A DNA stretch of 64,000 nucleotides from Runella limosa DSM 17973 (GTDB lineage Bacteria > Bacteroidota > Bacteroidia > Cytophagales > Spirosomataceae): positions 186,001 through 250,000 of the forward strand of contig NZ_KI519420.1 in assembly GCF_000482465.1 (NCBI RefSeq), read 5' to 3'. The notes under the pieces were generated by a model that was not told the origin of the DNA, made no database searches, and worked only from the letters and a program-made list of their open reading frames with translations. The position numbers and the translations under genes are program-made. Shown here one piece after another: positions 25,980 to 35,258 of the stretch (the stretch's first letter is position 1; each line of letters starts with the position of its first letter).

Positions 25980-26011
25980 TTTGGAATGCAAAAATATAAT
26001 GTTGACCTTTG
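25980..26011 (+). promoter_or_regulatory. Putative promoter P2 of the ribosomal protein operon
   Basis: TTTG (25980-25983) is 20 nt before GACCTTTG (26004-26011), one base off TAnnTTTG. Transcription from about 26018 would bypass the leader terminator and give a 42-nt untranslated region before rplC. Confidence 0.55.
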
Positions 26012-26059
26012 CACTCCATTTTATTAAATAAATTGTATAACCTGCTGTAAATCAAAAAG

Positions 26060-26680
26060 ATGTCTGGTTTAATAGGAAAAAAAATCGGAATGACAAGCGT
26101 GTACAATGCGGACGGGCAGGCTCTGGCGTGTACGGTTATTGAAGCTGGTCCTTGTGTAGTAACGCAAGTAAAAACCGAAGAAACCGATGGATACCAAGCT
26201 ATTCAGCTCGGTTTCGGTGAGAAGAAAGAAAAGCACACGACTCAGCCGCTCATGGGTCACTTCAAAAAAGCTGGAACTACTCCTAAGCGCAAGCTCGTCG
26301 AGTTCAAAGAGTTCACACAGGAACTTGCTTTGGGTCAGACGTTGGAAGTTGCTGACGTTTTTATTGAAGGAGACTTTGTGGACGTGGTTGGAACTGCCAA
26401 AGGTCGTGGTTTTCAAGGTGTTGTAAAGCGTCATGGCTTTGGTGGGGTTGGAGGCCAAACTCACGGTCAGCACAACCGTCAACGTCACCCAGGTTCGATT
26501 GGGGCTTGTTCGTTTCCGTCGCGTGTATTCAAAGGAATTCGCATGGCAGGTCGTATGGGTAACAACCGTGTGAAGGTTCAAAACCTCAAAGTGTTGAAGG
26601 TAATCCCTGGGCAGAATATCGTCGTTATCAGTGGCTCAGTGCCAGGTGCGAAGAATTCGTTTGTAATCATTGAAAAGTAA
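26060..26680 (+). CDS. rplC: 50S ribosomal protein L3
   Basis: The product has 206 residues, close to the usual 205-215. [15 protein letters not shown] at the N-terminus and the extended loop [20 protein letters not shown] near residues 128-147, which reaches toward the peptidyl transferase centre, identify L3. It binds 23S rRNA early in 50S assembly. Here it is the first gene of the large ribosomal cluster; rpsJ, which usually precedes it, is absent. It is preceded by two putative promoters and an attenuator-like leader. rplD starts 25 nt downstream. Confidence 0.98.
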   Translation: MSGLIGKKIGMTSVYNADGQALACTVIEAGPCVVTQVKTEETDGYQAIQLGFGEKKEKHTTQPLMGHFKKAGTTPKRKLVEFKEFTQELALGQTLEVADVFIEGDFVDVVGTAKGRGFQGVVKRHGFGGVGGQTHGQHNRQRHPGSIGACSFPSRVFKGIRMAGRMGNNRVKVQNLKVLKVIPGQNIVVISGSVPGAKNSFVIIEK

Positions 26681-26705
26681 TCAATCGCAACGGCGAATCA
26701 AGACA

Positions 26706-27335
26706 ATGGAACTTTCAGTATTAAATATAAAAGGACAAGCTACTGGTAAAACAGTATCTCTTTCCGATGAAGTGTTCGGCATCGAGCCAAATGAGCACGT
26801 AGTATATTTGGATGTGAAACAGTACTTGGCCAATCAACGTCAAGGTACTCACAAGTCAAAAGAGCGTGCCGAGGTTTCTTATTCAACTAGAAAAATCAAG
26901 CGCCAAAAGGGAACTGGTGGAGCTCGTGCGGGTTCAATCAAGTCGCCAGTATTCGTAGGTGGTGGACGTGTATTCGGGCCTAGACCACGCGATTATAGCT
27001 TCAAATTGAATAAAAAAGTAAAAGCGTTGGCGCGTAAGTCAGTGCTTTCACAGAAAGCTAAAGCAAACGGTATTTCGGTAGTAGAAGACTTTACGTTTGA
27101 TGCTCCAAAAACAAAACAATACCTTTCGTTTTTGAGCGCGCTTTCACTTACTGGCAAGAAAACACTTCTTATTTTGCCAGAATACAATAACAACGTGTAT
27201 TTGTCAGGACGTAACATTCCTAAAACAAATATCACTACAGCAGGTGATGTTAATACATACGACCTTATCAATGCTGAGGTGTTGTTGATTAGCGAAACAG
27301 CGGTGTCGAAGTTAGAAAATCTCTTGAACAAGTAA
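26706..27335 (+). CDS. rplD: 50S ribosomal protein L4
   Basis: From the ATG at 26706 ([14 protein letters not shown]) the product has 209 residues; an in-frame ATG at 26670 inside rplC is not the likely start. The extended loop [20 protein letters not shown] with [13 protein letters not shown] lines the exit tunnel. In E. coli L4 represses its own S10 operon by transcription attenuation and translation control, which makes it the first candidate ligand for the leader upstream of rplC. rplW starts 4 nt after the stop. Confidence 0.98.
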   Translation: MELSVLNIKGQATGKTVSLSDEVFGIEPNEHVVYLDVKQYLANQRQGTHKSKERAEVSYSTRKIKRQKGTGGARAGSIKSPVFVGGGRVFGPRPRDYSFKLNKKVKALARKSVLSQKAKANGISVVEDFTFDAPKTKQYLSFLSALSLTGKKTLLILPEYNNNVYLSGRNIPKTNITTAGDVNTYDLINAEVLLISETAVSKLENLLNK

Positions 27336-27339
27336 GACA

Positions 27340-27630
27340 ATGAGTGTACTTAAGCGACCAATATTGACCGAAAAAGCTACTGCTCTTAGCAACTTGGGCA
27401 AGTATGTATTTGAGGTAACAAAAACTGCCAATAAAATTGAAATCGCCAACGCCATCGAAAAGATGTACGGCGTGAAAGTAGCGAGTGTAGATACAATGCG
27501 CTCGATTGGTAGAAAGAAAACAAGAATGTCACGCGGTAAGGCCATTAGTGGTATTACTTCAACGTACAAAAAGGCCATTGTGACATTGAAAGCAGGCGAG
27601 ATTATTGACATCTACGCTGATATTGTTTAA
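27340..27630 (+). CDS. rplW: 50S ribosomal protein L23
   Basis: The product has 96 residues. MSVLKRPILTEKAT is the typical start and YVFEVTKTANKIEIANAIEKMY the conserved core. L23 sits at the tunnel exit and is the docking site for trigger factor and SRP. The gene is packed between rplD and rplB in the standard order. Confidence 0.98.
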   Translation: MSVLKRPILTEKATALSNLGKYVFEVTKTANKIEIANAIEKMYGVKVASVDTMRSIGRKKTRMSRGKAISGITSTYKKAIVTLKAGEIIDIYADIV

Positions 27631-27666
27631 TAAACCGTTGAAGTAGCAAATAATTGAACAACAACA

Positions 27667-28491
27667 ATGGGAGTCATTAAGCTCAAACCAACAACTCCAG
27701 GTCAGCGCTACCGTACGGCTCCGTCATTTGACGAAATTACGACCGACAAGCCCGAAAAAAGCTTGTTAGCCCCTATCAAAAAGACAGGTGGACGTAACAG
27801 CCAAGGTCGTCGTACTGCTCGTTACATTGGCGGTGGTCACAAGCGCATGTACCGTATCATCGATTTCAAGCGTAATAAATTGGACGTACCAGGTACTGTA
27901 ATGACAGTAGAATACGATCCAAACCGTTCGGCTCGTATCGCATTGGTAGAGTACCAAGATGGTGAAAAACGCTACATCCTTGCTCCACAAGGAATTGCTG
28001 TAGGACAAACAATTATCTCTGGAAGCGAAGTAGCTCCAGAAGTAGGAAACGCTCTTCCGCTTGCTGTGATGCCAATCGGTACAATTGTCCACAATGTGGA
28101 ATTGCACCCAGGCAAAGGAGGTCAGCTCGTTCGTAGTGCGGGAACTTACGCTCAGTTAGTAGCTCGTGATGGTAAATATGCAGTATTGCGTATGCCATCA
28201 AGCGAAATGCGGATGGTTCTTGCAGTATGTAAGGCAACGGTAGGTTCAGTATCTAACCCCGATCACATGAACGTAAGCCTTGGTAAGGCAGGTCGTAAGC
28301 GTTGGTTAGGTATTCGTCCACGTGTACGTGGGGTTGCGATGAACCCAGTCGATCACCCAATGGGTGGTGGTGAAGGTCGTGCGTCAGGTGGTCACCCACG
28401 TTCTCGTACGGGCTTATATGCGAAGGGTAAAAAGACCCGTACTCCGAAAAAGTATTCTAACCGTTTGATTATTAGCAAACGTAAAAAATAA
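27667..28491 (+). CDS. rplB: 50S ribosomal protein L2
   Basis: The product has 274 residues, the standard length. The central RNA-binding region [20 protein letters not shown] and the C-terminal [17 protein letters not shown] with the conserved His near the peptidyl transferase centre are intact. L2 is needed for subunit joining and peptide bond formation. Ten bases separate it from rpsS. Confidence 0.99.
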   Translation: MGVIKLKPTTPGQRYRTAPSFDEITTDKPEKSLLAPIKKTGGRNSQGRRTARYIGGGHKRMYRIIDFKRNKLDVPGTVMTVEYDPNRSARIALVEYQDGEKRYILAPQGIAVGQTIISGSEVAPEVGNALPLAVMPIGTIVHNVELHPGKGGQLVRSAGTYAQLVARDGKYAVLRMPSSEMRMVLAVCKATVGSVSNPDHMNVSLGKAGRKRWLGIRPRVRGVAMNPVDHPMGGGEGRASGGHPRSRTGLYAKGKKTRTPKKYSNRLIISKRKK

Positions 28492-28501
28492 TCGAAGATA
28501 A

Positions 28502-28780
28502 ATGGGACGTTCGATAAAAAAAGGACCATATATTGATTTCCGTCTGCAAATTAAAGTAGATGCCATGAATGATTCGGGCAAGAAATCAGTAATCAAGACT
28601 TGGTCAAGACGCAGTACAATCTCCCCAGATTTTATTGGTCACACTTTTGCAGTACACAACGGAAACAAGTTTATCCCAGTGTACGTAACCGAAAACATGG
28701 TTGGGCATAAGTTGGGCGAATTCTCTCCTACGCGCAATTTCCGTGGGCACATTGCCAAAAAGGACAAAGGTAAGCGATAG
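28502..28780 (+). CDS. rpsS: 30S ribosomal protein S19
   Basis: The product has 92 residues. [19 protein letters not shown], the segment [22 protein letters not shown] and [15 protein letters not shown] are diagnostic. It binds the 16S rRNA head with S13. The order rplB-rpsS-rplV is standard. Confidence 0.98.
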   Translation: MGRSIKKGPYIDFRLQIKVDAMNDSGKKSVIKTWSRRSTISPDFIGHTFAVHNGNKFIPVYVTENMVGHKLGEFSPTRNFRGHIAKKDKGKR

Positions 28781-28797
28781 TAATAGTCACAAAGAAA

Positions 28798-29166
28798 ATG
28801 GAAGCAAGAGCTATATTAAGAAACGTACCCACTTCACCTCGTAAAATGCGGTTAGTAGCCGACATGATTCGGGGCCAGAAAGTGAGCCGCGCATTGGCGA
28901 TTTTGCAGTATCAGCCACAGGCTGCCGCTCCGGTTTTGAAAAAAGTTTTGATGTCAGCCGTAGCTAATTGGCAACAGCTCAACGAGGATACTAAACTTGA
29001 AGACGCTGAACTGTATGTAAAGACAGTATTCGTTGACGGCGGTACTATGTTGAAGCGTCTGCGTCCGGCTCCTCAAGGCCGTGCCTATCGCGTTCGTAAG
29101 CGTTCAAACCACATTACACTTGTGGTAGATGATGCATCAGCAGAATTAATCCAACAAGAAGCCTAA
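28798..29166 (+). CDS. rplV: 50S ribosomal protein L22
   Basis: The product has 122 residues. [20 protein letters not shown] and the long beta hairpin around [20 protein letters not shown], whose tip narrows the exit tunnel, identify L22. Changes in this hairpin give macrolide resistance in other bacteria; here the loop looks ordinary. Confidence 0.98.
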   Translation: MEARAILRNVPTSPRKMRLVADMIRGQKVSRALAILQYQPQAAAPVLKKVLMSAVANWQQLNEDTKLEDAELYVKTVFVDGGTMLKRLRPAPQGRAYRVRKRSNHITLVVDDASAELIQQEA

Positions 29167-29181
29167 AATTTTCAATAACGA

Positions 29182-29994
29182 ATGGGACAGAAAGTTAATC
29201 CTGTAGGTCTGCGACTCGGTATCGTCCGTGGTTGGGAATCAAGCTGGTACGGCGGACGTGAGTTTGCTGACAAATTGATTGAAGATGAGCAGATCCGCAA
29301 ATATATTTCCGCTCGTATTCCAAAAGGCGCCATCTCTAAAGTAGTAATTGAACGTACTTTGAAGCGCATTACGCTTACGATTCACACGGCTCGCCCAGGT
29401 ATCGTAATCGGTAAAGGTGGAAACGAGGTAGATAAAATCAAAGAAGAGCTTAAAAAGATTACGGGTAAAGATATCCAAATCAACATCTACGAAATCAAGC
29501 GTCCTGAAATAGATGCTAAATTGGTAGGTGAATCAATCGCTCAACAACTTGAAAACCGTATCTCTTATCGTCGTGCCATGAAGCAAGCAATTTCTTCAGC
29601 AATGCGTGTAGGAGCACAAGGTATCAAAGTTCGGATTTCAGGTCGTTTAGGTGGTGCCGAAATGGCACGTACTGAAGAGTATAAAGAAGGTCGTGTACCT
29701 TTGCATACACTTCGCGCTGACATCGACTATGCTATCTCAGAAGCTTTGACGGTCTATGGAAAGATTGGAATCAAAGTGTGGGTTTTCAAAGGCGAAATCT
29801 TTGGAAAGCGTGACTTATCACCAATCAGCGGTGGTGCAGCAGCAGCAGAACGTAGCGGTGGAAATGACCGTGGCGGAGAGCGTGGCGACCGTCGTAGAGG
29901 TGGTGGTGACCGCGAAGGTGGTGACCGTCGTGGTGGAAACGGTGGCGGAAATAAAAACCGCAACAACAACAACAACCGTAACAAGAAAAAGTAA
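29182..29994 (+). CDS. rpsC: 30S ribosomal protein S3 with Arg/Gly- and Asn-rich C-terminal tail
   Basis: The product has 270 residues; the S3 core ends near residue 215 and E. coli S3 has 233. [20 protein letters not shown] is the normal start; the KH domain contains [19 protein letters not shown]; the C-terminal domain contains [20 protein letters not shown]. Residues about 216-270 are a low-complexity tail with repeated RGG, GGD and DRR units ending in Asn/Lys. Such tails occur in other Bacteroidota from memory. It may interact with mRNA at the entry site, where S3 acts in unwinding. Confidence 0.98.
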   Translation: MGQKVNPVGLRLGIVRGWESSWYGGREFADKLIEDEQIRKYISARIPKGAISKVVIERTLKRITLTIHTARPGIVIGKGGNEVDKIKEELKKITGKDIQINIYEIKRPEIDAKLVGESIAQQLENRISYRRAMKQAISSAMRVGAQGIKVRISGRLGGAEMARTEEYKEGRVPLHTLRADIDYAISEALTVYGKIGIKVWVFKGEIFGKRDLSPISGGAAAAERSGGNDRGGERGDRRRGGGDREGGDRRGGNGGGNKNRNNNNNRNKKK

Positions 29995-30044
29995 TTATCG
30001 AAAGCAAACGGGTCTTAGTTGACACCGAATAATACTGCTGAACC

Positions 30045-30479
30045 ATGTTACAACCGAAAAGAACCAAGTTCCGCAAACAACAAAAAAGCAAAGGGTCTGA
30101 AAAAGGCATGGCTACTCGTGGCCACGAAATTGCTTTCGGTACGTTTGCCATTAAAGCGCTCGAACCTGGCTGGATTACAGCCCGTCAGATTGAGGCAGCT
30201 CGTATCTCTGTTACCCGTGCAATGAAACGTGAAGGTCAAGTTTGGATTCGTATCTTCCCAGATAAGCCAATCACCAAGAAACCTCTCGAAGTACGTATGG
30301 GTAAAGGAAAAGGTGCTCCTGAGTATTGGGTAGCCCCAGTAAAAGCGGGTACAATCTTATTTGAAGCCACAGGTGTGTCACTCGAATTAGCTAATGAAGC
30401 TCTTCGTTTAGCAGCTCAGAAGCTTCCCGTTAAGACTAAGTTCGTAGTTCGTCGCGATCATCAAGAAGAAGCAGAATAA
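30045..30479 (+). CDS. rplP: 50S ribosomal protein L16
   Basis: The product has 144 residues. [17 protein letters not shown], the segment [19 protein letters not shown] and [20 protein letters not shown] are diagnostic. The Arg of the KGKGxPE loop region lies near the A-site tRNA. A 50-nt spacer separates it from rpsC. Confidence 0.98.
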   Translation: MLQPKRTKFRKQQKSKGSEKGMATRGHEIAFGTFAIKALEPGWITARQIEAARISVTRAMKREGQVWIRIFPDKPITKKPLEVRMGKGKGAPEYWVAPVKAGTILFEATGVSLELANEALRLAAQKLPVKTKFVVRRDHQEEAE

Positions 30480-30490
30480 GTATTAGTCAA

Positions 30491-30691
30491 ATGAAAAATA
30501 GTGAAATAAAAGCGCTAACGGTAGAACAATTGACGCAAACGATTGCTGAAGAGCAAGATCGTCTTTTAAAGTTAAAGTTTGCTCATGCCGTATCTCCGAT
30601 CGAAAACCCGATGCGTATTCGCAATACGCGCCGCCTAATAGCTAGGTTGATCACGGAATTGTCGGCTAAAAATAAAGTCGCAAGCGCGTAA
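30491..30691 (+). CDS. rpmC: 50S ribosomal protein L29
   Basis: The product has 66 residues made of two long helices: MKNSEIKALTVEQLTQTIAE and KFAHAVSPIENPMRIRNTRR then LIARLITEL. It lies at the tunnel exit beside L23. The gene is in the standard place between rplP and rpsQ. Confidence 0.96.
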   Translation: MKNSEIKALTVEQLTQTIAEEQDRLLKLKFAHAVSPIENPMRIRNTRRLIARLITELSAKNKVASA

Positions 30692-30730
30692 TAATGGTCA
30701 GGAGACCCCAATTGTAAAATAACCGACACA

Positions 30731-31009
30731 ATGGAGGCAGCAGCACAAACAACCGTAGAAAGAAATTTACGCAAAGTCAGAGTTGGCCGCGTAGTAAGCA
30801 ACAAAATGGAGAAATCTTGCGTTGTCGCGGTAGAGCGTAAAGTAAAGCACCCGAAATACGGTAAGTTTATGAAAAAAACTACCAAATTAATGGTGCATGA
30901 CGAAAATAATGAGTGTGGAATCGGCGATACAATTCGCGTAATGGAAACACGCCCACTCAGTAAGAATAAGCGTTGGAGATTAGTCGAAATCATTGAAAAA
31001 GCGAAATAA
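30731..31009 (+). CDS. rpsQ: 30S ribosomal protein S17
   Basis: The product has 92 residues, with an OB fold containing [19 protein letters not shown] and [19 protein letters not shown]. It is slightly longer than E. coli S17 because of an N-terminal extension ([17 protein letters not shown]). It binds 16S rRNA helices 7 and 11. Confidence 0.97.
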   Translation: MEAAAQTTVERNLRKVRVGRVVSNKMEKSCVVAVERKVKHPKYGKFMKKTTKLMVHDENNECGIGDTIRVMETRPLSKNKRWRLVEIIEKAK

Positions 31010-31011
31010 CA

Positions 31012-31380
31012 ATGGTACAGCAAGAATCAAGACTGTCTGTTGCTGATAATAGTGGAGCGAAAGAAGTACTTGTCATCCGTGTATTGGGTGGTACTGGCAA
31101 ACGCTACGCATCTATCGGTGATAAAGTTGTGGTGACAGTTAAACAGGCAATTCCTTCGGGCAACATAAAGAAAGGTACAGTTTCTAAGGCCGTTGTTGTT
31201 CGTACCAAGAAAGAAATCCGTCGTAAAGATGGTTCTTACATTCGATTCGAGGATAACGCCGTCGTGTTACTCAACAACCAAGACGAACCACGTGGTACCC
31301 GTATTTTTGGGCCCGTTGCTCGTGAGTTGCGTGAGAAAAACTTTATGAAAATTGTTTCATTGGCACCTGAAGTATTGTAA
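31012..31380 (+). CDS. rplN: 50S ribosomal protein L14
   Basis: The product has 122 residues, the universal length. [20 protein letters not shown] at the N-terminus and [20 protein letters not shown] at the C-terminus are highly conserved. L14 contributes to intersubunit contacts and is the docking site of the silencing factor RsfS. It starts two bases after the rpsQ stop codon. Confidence 0.99.
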   Translation: MVQQESRLSVADNSGAKEVLVIRVLGGTGKRYASIGDKVVVTVKQAIPSGNIKKGTVSKAVVVRTKKEIRRKDGSYIRFEDNAVVLLNNQDEPRGTRIFGPVARELREKNFMKIVSLAPEVL

Positions 31381-31383
31381 GCA

Positions 31384-31737
31384 ATGGAAAGAAAATTCAA
31401 CAAACAGCCCAAGTTACACATTCGTACTGGAGACTCAGTAGAAGTGATAGCTGGTAACTCAAAAGGCCAGTCGGGCAAAATCACCAAAGTGTTGGTTGAA
31501 AAACAGCGTGCGATTGTGGAAGGTGTTAACCTTGTCACAAAACACGTTAAGCCAACTGCCGCGAATCCTCAAGGTGAGCTTAAAAAGATAGAAGGTTCAA
31601 TTCATATCAGTAACTTGATGTTGATTGACCCAGCTACTGGTAAGCCAACCCGCACAGGACGCAAGCTCAACGAGCAAGGGAAACTACAACGCTATTCAAA
31701 AGAATCAGGGAAATTTATCCCAGATCCTTCAAAGTAG
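31384..31737 (+). CDS. rplX: 50S ribosomal protein L24
   Basis: The product has 117 residues. The KOW motif is [20 protein letters not shown], followed by [20 protein letters not shown] and [14 protein letters not shown]24 starts 50S assembly at the 5' end of 23S rRNA. It starts three bases after the rplN stop. A hairpin lies in the spacer before rplE. Confidence 0.98.
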   Translation: MERKFNKQPKLHIRTGDSVEVIAGNSKGQSGKITKVLVEKQRAIVEGVNLVTKHVKPTAANPQGELKKIEGSIHISNLMLIDPATGKPTRTGRKLNEQGKLQRYSKESGKFIPDPSK

Positions 31738-31763
31738 TTTTCGTTTGTCACTTATAAATTAAC

Positions 31764-31782
31764 TGTGGGTCGGAAATCCACA
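31764..31782 (+). promoter_or_regulatory. Hairpin in the rplX-rplE spacer, candidate protein-binding operator
   Basis: TGTGGGT pairs with ATCCACA (one G-U pair) around the loop CGGAA, ending 14 nt before the rplE start codon. In E. coli the S8 repressor site of the spc operon lies at the same place, the rplE start. Location is seen; the S8 role is inference. Confidence 0.4.
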
Positions 31783-31796
31783 AACTAATAATCAAA

Positions 31797-32351
31797 ATGG
31801 CAACTACGAGATTAAAAGAGAAATACACGAAGGAAGTCGTTTCTCACTTGCATGAGAAGTTCCAATACAAATCAATTATGCAAGTACCACACCTTGATAA
31901 GATTGTTATCAACAAAGGTATTGGTGCTGCTGTATCTGACAAGAAATTGATTGATGCTGGATTGGAAGAAATCACCCTTATTGCAGGTCAGAAGGCAGTT
32001 CCAACAATGTCTAAGAAGGCGGTCTCTAACTTTAAGTTACGCGAAAAAATGCCAATTGGCGTGAAAGTAACGCTCCGTGGAGACAAAATGTACGAATTCT
32101 TGGATCGTCTAGTAAGCATCGCTTTACCACGTGTTCGTGACTTCCAAGGAATTAGCGACAAAGGCTTTGATGGCCGCGGTAACTACACATTCGGTGTAAA
32201 AGAGCAAATTATCTTCCCTGAAATTCAAATTGACAAGGTGAATAAGATTTCAGGTATGGATATTACATTCGTAACCTCTGCAAAGACAGATGAAGAAAGC
32301 TACGAATTGTTGAAATCTCTTGGTATGCCCTTTACAAAAGGTAAAAAATAA
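31797..32351 (+). CDS. rplE: 50S ribosomal protein L5
   Basis: The product has 184 residues. The N-terminus [19 protein letters not shown], the core [15 protein letters not shown] and the C-terminal [14 protein letters not shown] are diagnostic. L5 binds 5S rRNA together with L18 in the central protuberance. Its start is preceded by a hairpin (31764-31782). Confidence 0.98.
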   Translation: MATTRLKEKYTKEVVSHLHEKFQYKSIMQVPHLDKIVINKGIGAAVSDKKLIDAGLEEITLIAGQKAVPTMSKKAVSNFKLREKMPIGVKVTLRGDKMYEFLDRLVSIALPRVRDFQGISDKGFDGRGNYTFGVKEQIIFPEIQIDKVNKISGMDITFVTSAKTDEESYELLKSLGMPFTKGKK

Positions 32352-32378
32352 GAATCCCTTTTTCAACGAAATAAGGAA

Positions 32379-32648
32379 ATGGCGAAAGAATCAGTAAAAG
32401 CAAGAGAATTGAAAAAGCAAAAGCTAGTTGCTAAGTATGCTGAAAAGCGTGCTGCTTTGAAAGAAGCTGGTGACTGGGAAGGTTTAGACAAATTGCCTCG
32501 TAGTTCATCGGCAGTTCGTTTGCATAACCGTTGCCGCCTTACAGGCCGTCCAAGAGGATACATGCGCAAGTTTGGTATTTGCCGTGTTGTTTTCCGCGAA
32601 ATGGCTTCTCAAGGAAAAATTCCTGGCGTAACCAAAGCAAGTTGGTAA
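32379..32648 (+). CDS. rpsN: 30S ribosomal protein S14, cysteine-free zinc-independent type
   Basis: The product has 89 residues, the length of the long zinc-independent S14. [20 protein letters not shown] and [20 protein letters not shown] are present. The CxxC-x12-CxxC zinc ribbon of the short form is absent; two scattered Cys remain. It lies in the head of the 30S subunit. The next promoter starts right after the stop codon. Confidence 0.97.
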   Translation: MAKESVKARELKKQKLVAKYAEKRAALKEAGDWEGLDKLPRSSSAVRLHNRCRLTGRPRGYMRKFGICRVVFREMASQGKIPGVTKASW

Positions 32649-32655
32649 AAATCGC

Positions 32656-32686
32656 TTTTGTTTTCAAAATCAATTCCGTAACTTTG
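32656..32686 (+). promoter_or_regulatory. Internal promoter before rpsH
   Basis: TTTTG (32656-32660) lies 18 nt before TAACTTTG (32679-32686), an exact -7 match. It would start transcription near 32693, giving a leader of about 34 nt before rpsH. Confidence 0.7.
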
Positions 32687-32726
32687 CAGCCCTTTTACAG
32701 AAGGGAAGCAACAAATCAGTAGAGAA

Positions 32727-33125
32727 ATGATAACCGATCCCATAGCAGACTATCTGACGAGAATCAGAAACGCCATAAGGGCGAAGCACCGGGTTGTGGA
32801 AATACCTGCTTCTAACATTAAGAAGGAGATTACTAAGGTACTCTACGATAAAGGCTTTATCCAGAACTACAAGTTCGAGGAGACAGGCCCGCAGGGTACT
32901 ATTAAGATTGCCTTGAAATACAACCCAGTAACAAAGCAGTCTGCCATTGTTGATTTACAACGTGTAAGTAAGCCAGGACTTCGTAAGTACTCTGGTTCAG
33001 CAGAAATGCCACGCGTTTTGAATGGTCTTGGCGTTGCAATTGTATCTACCTCAAAAGGGGTAATGACTGACAAAGAAGCTCGCGTACTTAACGTGGGTGG
33101 AGAAGTGCTGTGTTACGTTTACTGA
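32727..33125 (+). CDS. rpsH: 30S ribosomal protein S8
   Basis: The product has 132 residues. [16 protein letters not shown] is the universal start, and the C-terminal [20 protein letters not shown] holds the rRNA-binding Ser-Thr-Ser residues. S8 binds 16S helix 21 and represses the spc operon in E. coli. The gene has its own promoter here, so its level could be set apart from the upstream genes. Confidence 0.98.
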   Translation: MITDPIADYLTRIRNAIRAKHRVVEIPASNIKKEITKVLYDKGFIQNYKFEETGPQGTIKIALKYNPVTKQSAIVDLQRVSKPGLRKYSGSAEMPRVLNGLGVAIVSTSKGVMTDKEARVLNVGGEVLCYVY

Positions 33126-33141
33126 TAAAACCTGAAAGAAA

Positions 33142-33699
33142 ATGTCACGTATAGGAAAGAAGCCGATAACGCTACCTGCAAACGTTACAATATCAGTGTC
33201 TGACGATAACGTCGTGACCGTTAAAGGGCCTAAAGGCTCATTAACTCGTGATATTGACCGTGATATCAAGGTGGAAGTAGAGGGCAGCGAGTTGACAGTT
33301 GTTCGTCCAACTGAGCAAAAACGTCACAAAGCATTGCACGGACTTTACCGTGCACTCATTAATAACATGGTTGTGGGCGTAAGCGAAGGGTATAAAGCAC
33401 AATTAGAAATTGTTGGGGTAGGTTACAAAGCCTCTGTTAACAATAACATTTTGGAGCTTAGCCTTGGATACTCACACGGTATCTACTTCGCAGTACCTTC
33501 AGAAGTGAAGGTGAGCGCAACGATGGAAAAAGGACAAAACCCGAAAGTATTCTTAGAATGTATTGATAAGGAACTACTCGGGCAAATCGCGGCGAAAATT
33601 CGTTCGTTCCGCAAGGTTGAACCTTACAAAGGTAAAGGTATTCGTTTTGTGGGTGAGCAAATCAGACGTAAGGCTGGTAAAGCTGCTGCTAAGAAGTAA
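33142..33699 (+). CDS. rplF: 50S ribosomal protein L6
   Basis: The product has 185 residues. MSRIGKKPITLPANVTI, a duplicated alpha/beta fold with VGVGYKASVNNNILELSLGY and the C-terminal signature EPYKGKGIRFVGEQIRRKAG identify L6. It lies near the sarcin-ricin loop and is needed for elongation factor binding. Confidence 0.99.
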   Translation: MSRIGKKPITLPANVTISVSDDNVVTVKGPKGSLTRDIDRDIKVEVEGSELTVVRPTEQKRHKALHGLYRALINNMVVGVSEGYKAQLEIVGVGYKASVNNNILELSLGYSHGIYFAVPSEVKVSATMEKGQNPKVFLECIDKELLGQIAAKIRSFRKVEPYKGKGIRFVGEQIRRKAGKAAAKK

Positions 33700-33728
33700 T
33701 CAGTAATCTGAAAAAATTGTAAGCAATC

Positions 33729-34082
33729 ATGGCTTCAGTAAAAAGCGAAAGAAGACAGCGCATTAAATACCGGATTCGGAAAAAAGTAGAAGGAACTTCA
33801 GAAAAGCCTCGTCTTTCTGTTTTCCGCTCAAACGCTCGTATTTATGCGCAGGTAATTGATGATACAAAAGGTCTAACATTGGTCTCTGCTTCATCTCTTG
33901 AACTTGATGCTACAAAAGCGAGTGTCAATGTTGAAGATGCAAAGAATGTAGGTCTTAAATTGGCCGAAAAAGCACTCGCAGCAGGCGTAAGTGCGGTTGT
34001 ATTTGACCGCAATGGTTATTTGTATCATGGGAAAGTAAAAGCATTGGCAGACGGCGCTCGTGAGGGTGGTCTCAAATTCTAA
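33729..34082 (+). CDS. rplR: 50S ribosomal protein L18
   Basis: The product has 117 residues. [20 protein letters not shown], then [18 protein letters not shown] and [20 protein letters not shown] are diagnostic. It binds 5S rRNA together with L5. Confidence 0.98.
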   Translation: MASVKSERRQRIKYRIRKKVEGTSEKPRLSVFRSNARIYAQVIDDTKGLTLVSASSLELDATKASVNVEDAKNVGLKLAEKALAAGVSAVVFDRNGYLYHGKVKALADGAREGGLKF

Positions 34083-34088
34083 AAAGAT

Positions 34089-34604
34089 ATGTCAAACAGT
34101 ATCAAACCTTTGAAATACAACGAAGCTGACCTTAAAGAAAAGGTAGTAGCTATCAACCGTGTTGCCAAAGTAGTAAAAGGTGGACGCCGCTTTAGCTTCT
34201 CAGCAATTGTAGTCGTTGGAGATGGCAAAGGCGTTGTAGGTTACGGATTAGGAAAAGCTAACGAAGTAACTGACGCCATTGCAAAAGGAATTGAAGACGC
34301 GAAGAAAAACCTCGTGCAAGTTCCACTTCTTAAAGGAACAGTTCCTCACGAAATGCACGGAAAATTCAGCGGTGGCTTAGTATTTGTTAAGCCAGCAGCT
34401 CCAGGTACTGGAGTTATCGCGGGTGGTGCGATGCGTGCTGTATTAGAAGCCGCAGGTGTACACGACGTATTAGCCAAGTCAAAAGGTTCTTCTAACCCTC
34501 ACAACGTAGTGAAGGCAACAATTGACGCGCTTCTTAAAATGAGAGCTCCGCACCAAGTTGCATTCCAACGTGGAGTAAAGTTGGCCACAGTGTTTAATGG
34601 ATAA
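34089..34604 (+). CDS. rpsE: 30S ribosomal protein S5
   Basis: The product has 171 residues. The double-stranded RNA-binding-like segment [19 protein letters not shown], then [15 protein letters not shown] and [20 protein letters not shown] identify S5. It acts in decoding fidelity and in mRNA unwinding with S3 and S4. It starts 6 nt after the rplR stop. Confidence 0.99.
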   Translation: MSNSIKPLKYNEADLKEKVVAINRVAKVVKGGRRFSFSAIVVVGDGKGVVGYGLGKANEVTDAIAKGIEDAKKNLVQVPLLKGTVPHEMHGKFSGGLVFVKPAAPGTGVIAGGAMRAVLEAAGVHDVLAKSKGSSNPHNVVKATIDALLKMRAPHQVAFQRGVKLATVFNG

Positions 34605-34616
34605 TCTTTTGAGACA

Positions 34617-34796
34617 ATGTCAAAGATAAGAATTACACAAGTTAGAAGTATGATTGGCCGCCCTGGAGACCAAAAACGCACTCTTGCGGCTTTGGGACTT
34701 GGCAAAATCAATCGTAGTGTCGAGATTAATGTGAATCCAGCCCTTGAAGGTATGATTCGCAAGGTAGATCATTTAGTGAAAATTGAAGAGATTTAA
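34617..34796 (+). CDS. rpmD: 50S ribosomal protein L30
   Basis: A 59-residue frame begins at the ATG 34617-34619 and ends with TAA at 34794-34796. MSKIRITQVRSMIGRPGDQK, then TLAALGLGKINRSVEI and MIRKVDHLVKIEEI are typical of bacterial L30. It lies between rpsE and rplO in the standard order. Confidence 0.97.
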   Translation: MSKIRITQVRSMIGRPGDQKRTLAALGLGKINRSVEINVNPALEGMIRKVDHLVKIEEI

Positions 34797-34810
34797 TCCG
34801 CGATATAGCA

Positions 34811-35257
34811 ATGAATCTTAGCGCATTGAAACCAGCTTCAGGCTCGGTAAAAACAAAAAAACGTTTGGGTAGAGGTCAAGGTTCAGGAATGGGCGGAACT
34901 TCTACACGCGGACACAAAGGGGCCCAGTCTCGTTCGGGATATAGCCAAAAAAGTCACTTTGAAGGTGGACAGATGCCGCTTCAAAGACGAGTACCTAAAT
35001 TCGGTTTTAAGAATATCAACCGCGTTGAATACAAAGCTCTTAATTTGGATGCAATCCAAGCAGTTGTTGACAAAACAAATGCTACTGTAATCGATATTGA
35101 GACACTTTATAGCAATGGCTTGGTATCTAAAACAGACTTAGTAAAAGTGCTTAATCGTGGTGAATTAAAAGCTGCCGTTGAAGTAAAAGTTCATGCTTTT
35201 TCTAAGACTGCTGCCGAAGCTATCGAAAAAGCAGGTGGTAAAGCGGTTACATTGTAA
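34811..35257 (+). CDS. rplO: 50S ribosomal protein L15
   Basis: The product has 148 residues. The Gly/Lys-rich N-terminal extension LGRGQGSGMGGTSTRGHKGA that penetrates 23S rRNA, followed by FEGGQMPLQRRVPKFGF, identifies L15. It is a late assembly protein. The secY promoter follows its stop codon. Confidence 0.98.
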   Translation: MNLSALKPASGSVKTKKRLGRGQGSGMGGTSTRGHKGAQSRSGYSQKSHFEGGQMPLQRRVPKFGFKNINRVEYKALNLDAIQAVVDKTNATVIDIETLYSNGLVSKTDLVKVLNRGELKAAVEVKVHAFSKTAAEAIEKAGGKAVTL

Positions 35258-35258
35258 T

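Larger units (their letters stand above)
25613..26059. other. Intergenic control region between the DUF6089 gene and rplC
   Basis: These 447 bases hold no convincing protein gene; in particular no S10 (rpsJ) frame. Contents in order: the minus-strand -7 element of the DUF6089 gene (25665-25672), a very A/T-rich tract, plus-strand promoter P1 (25757-25787), a leader with several hairpins and an intrinsic terminator (25919-25949), and plus-strand promoter P2 (25980-26011) for rplC. Confidence 0.8.

Noticed and set aside
26069-26581. 170-residue minus-strand frame
   Set aside because: Antisense to rplC; codon-bias shadow of a conserved gene.
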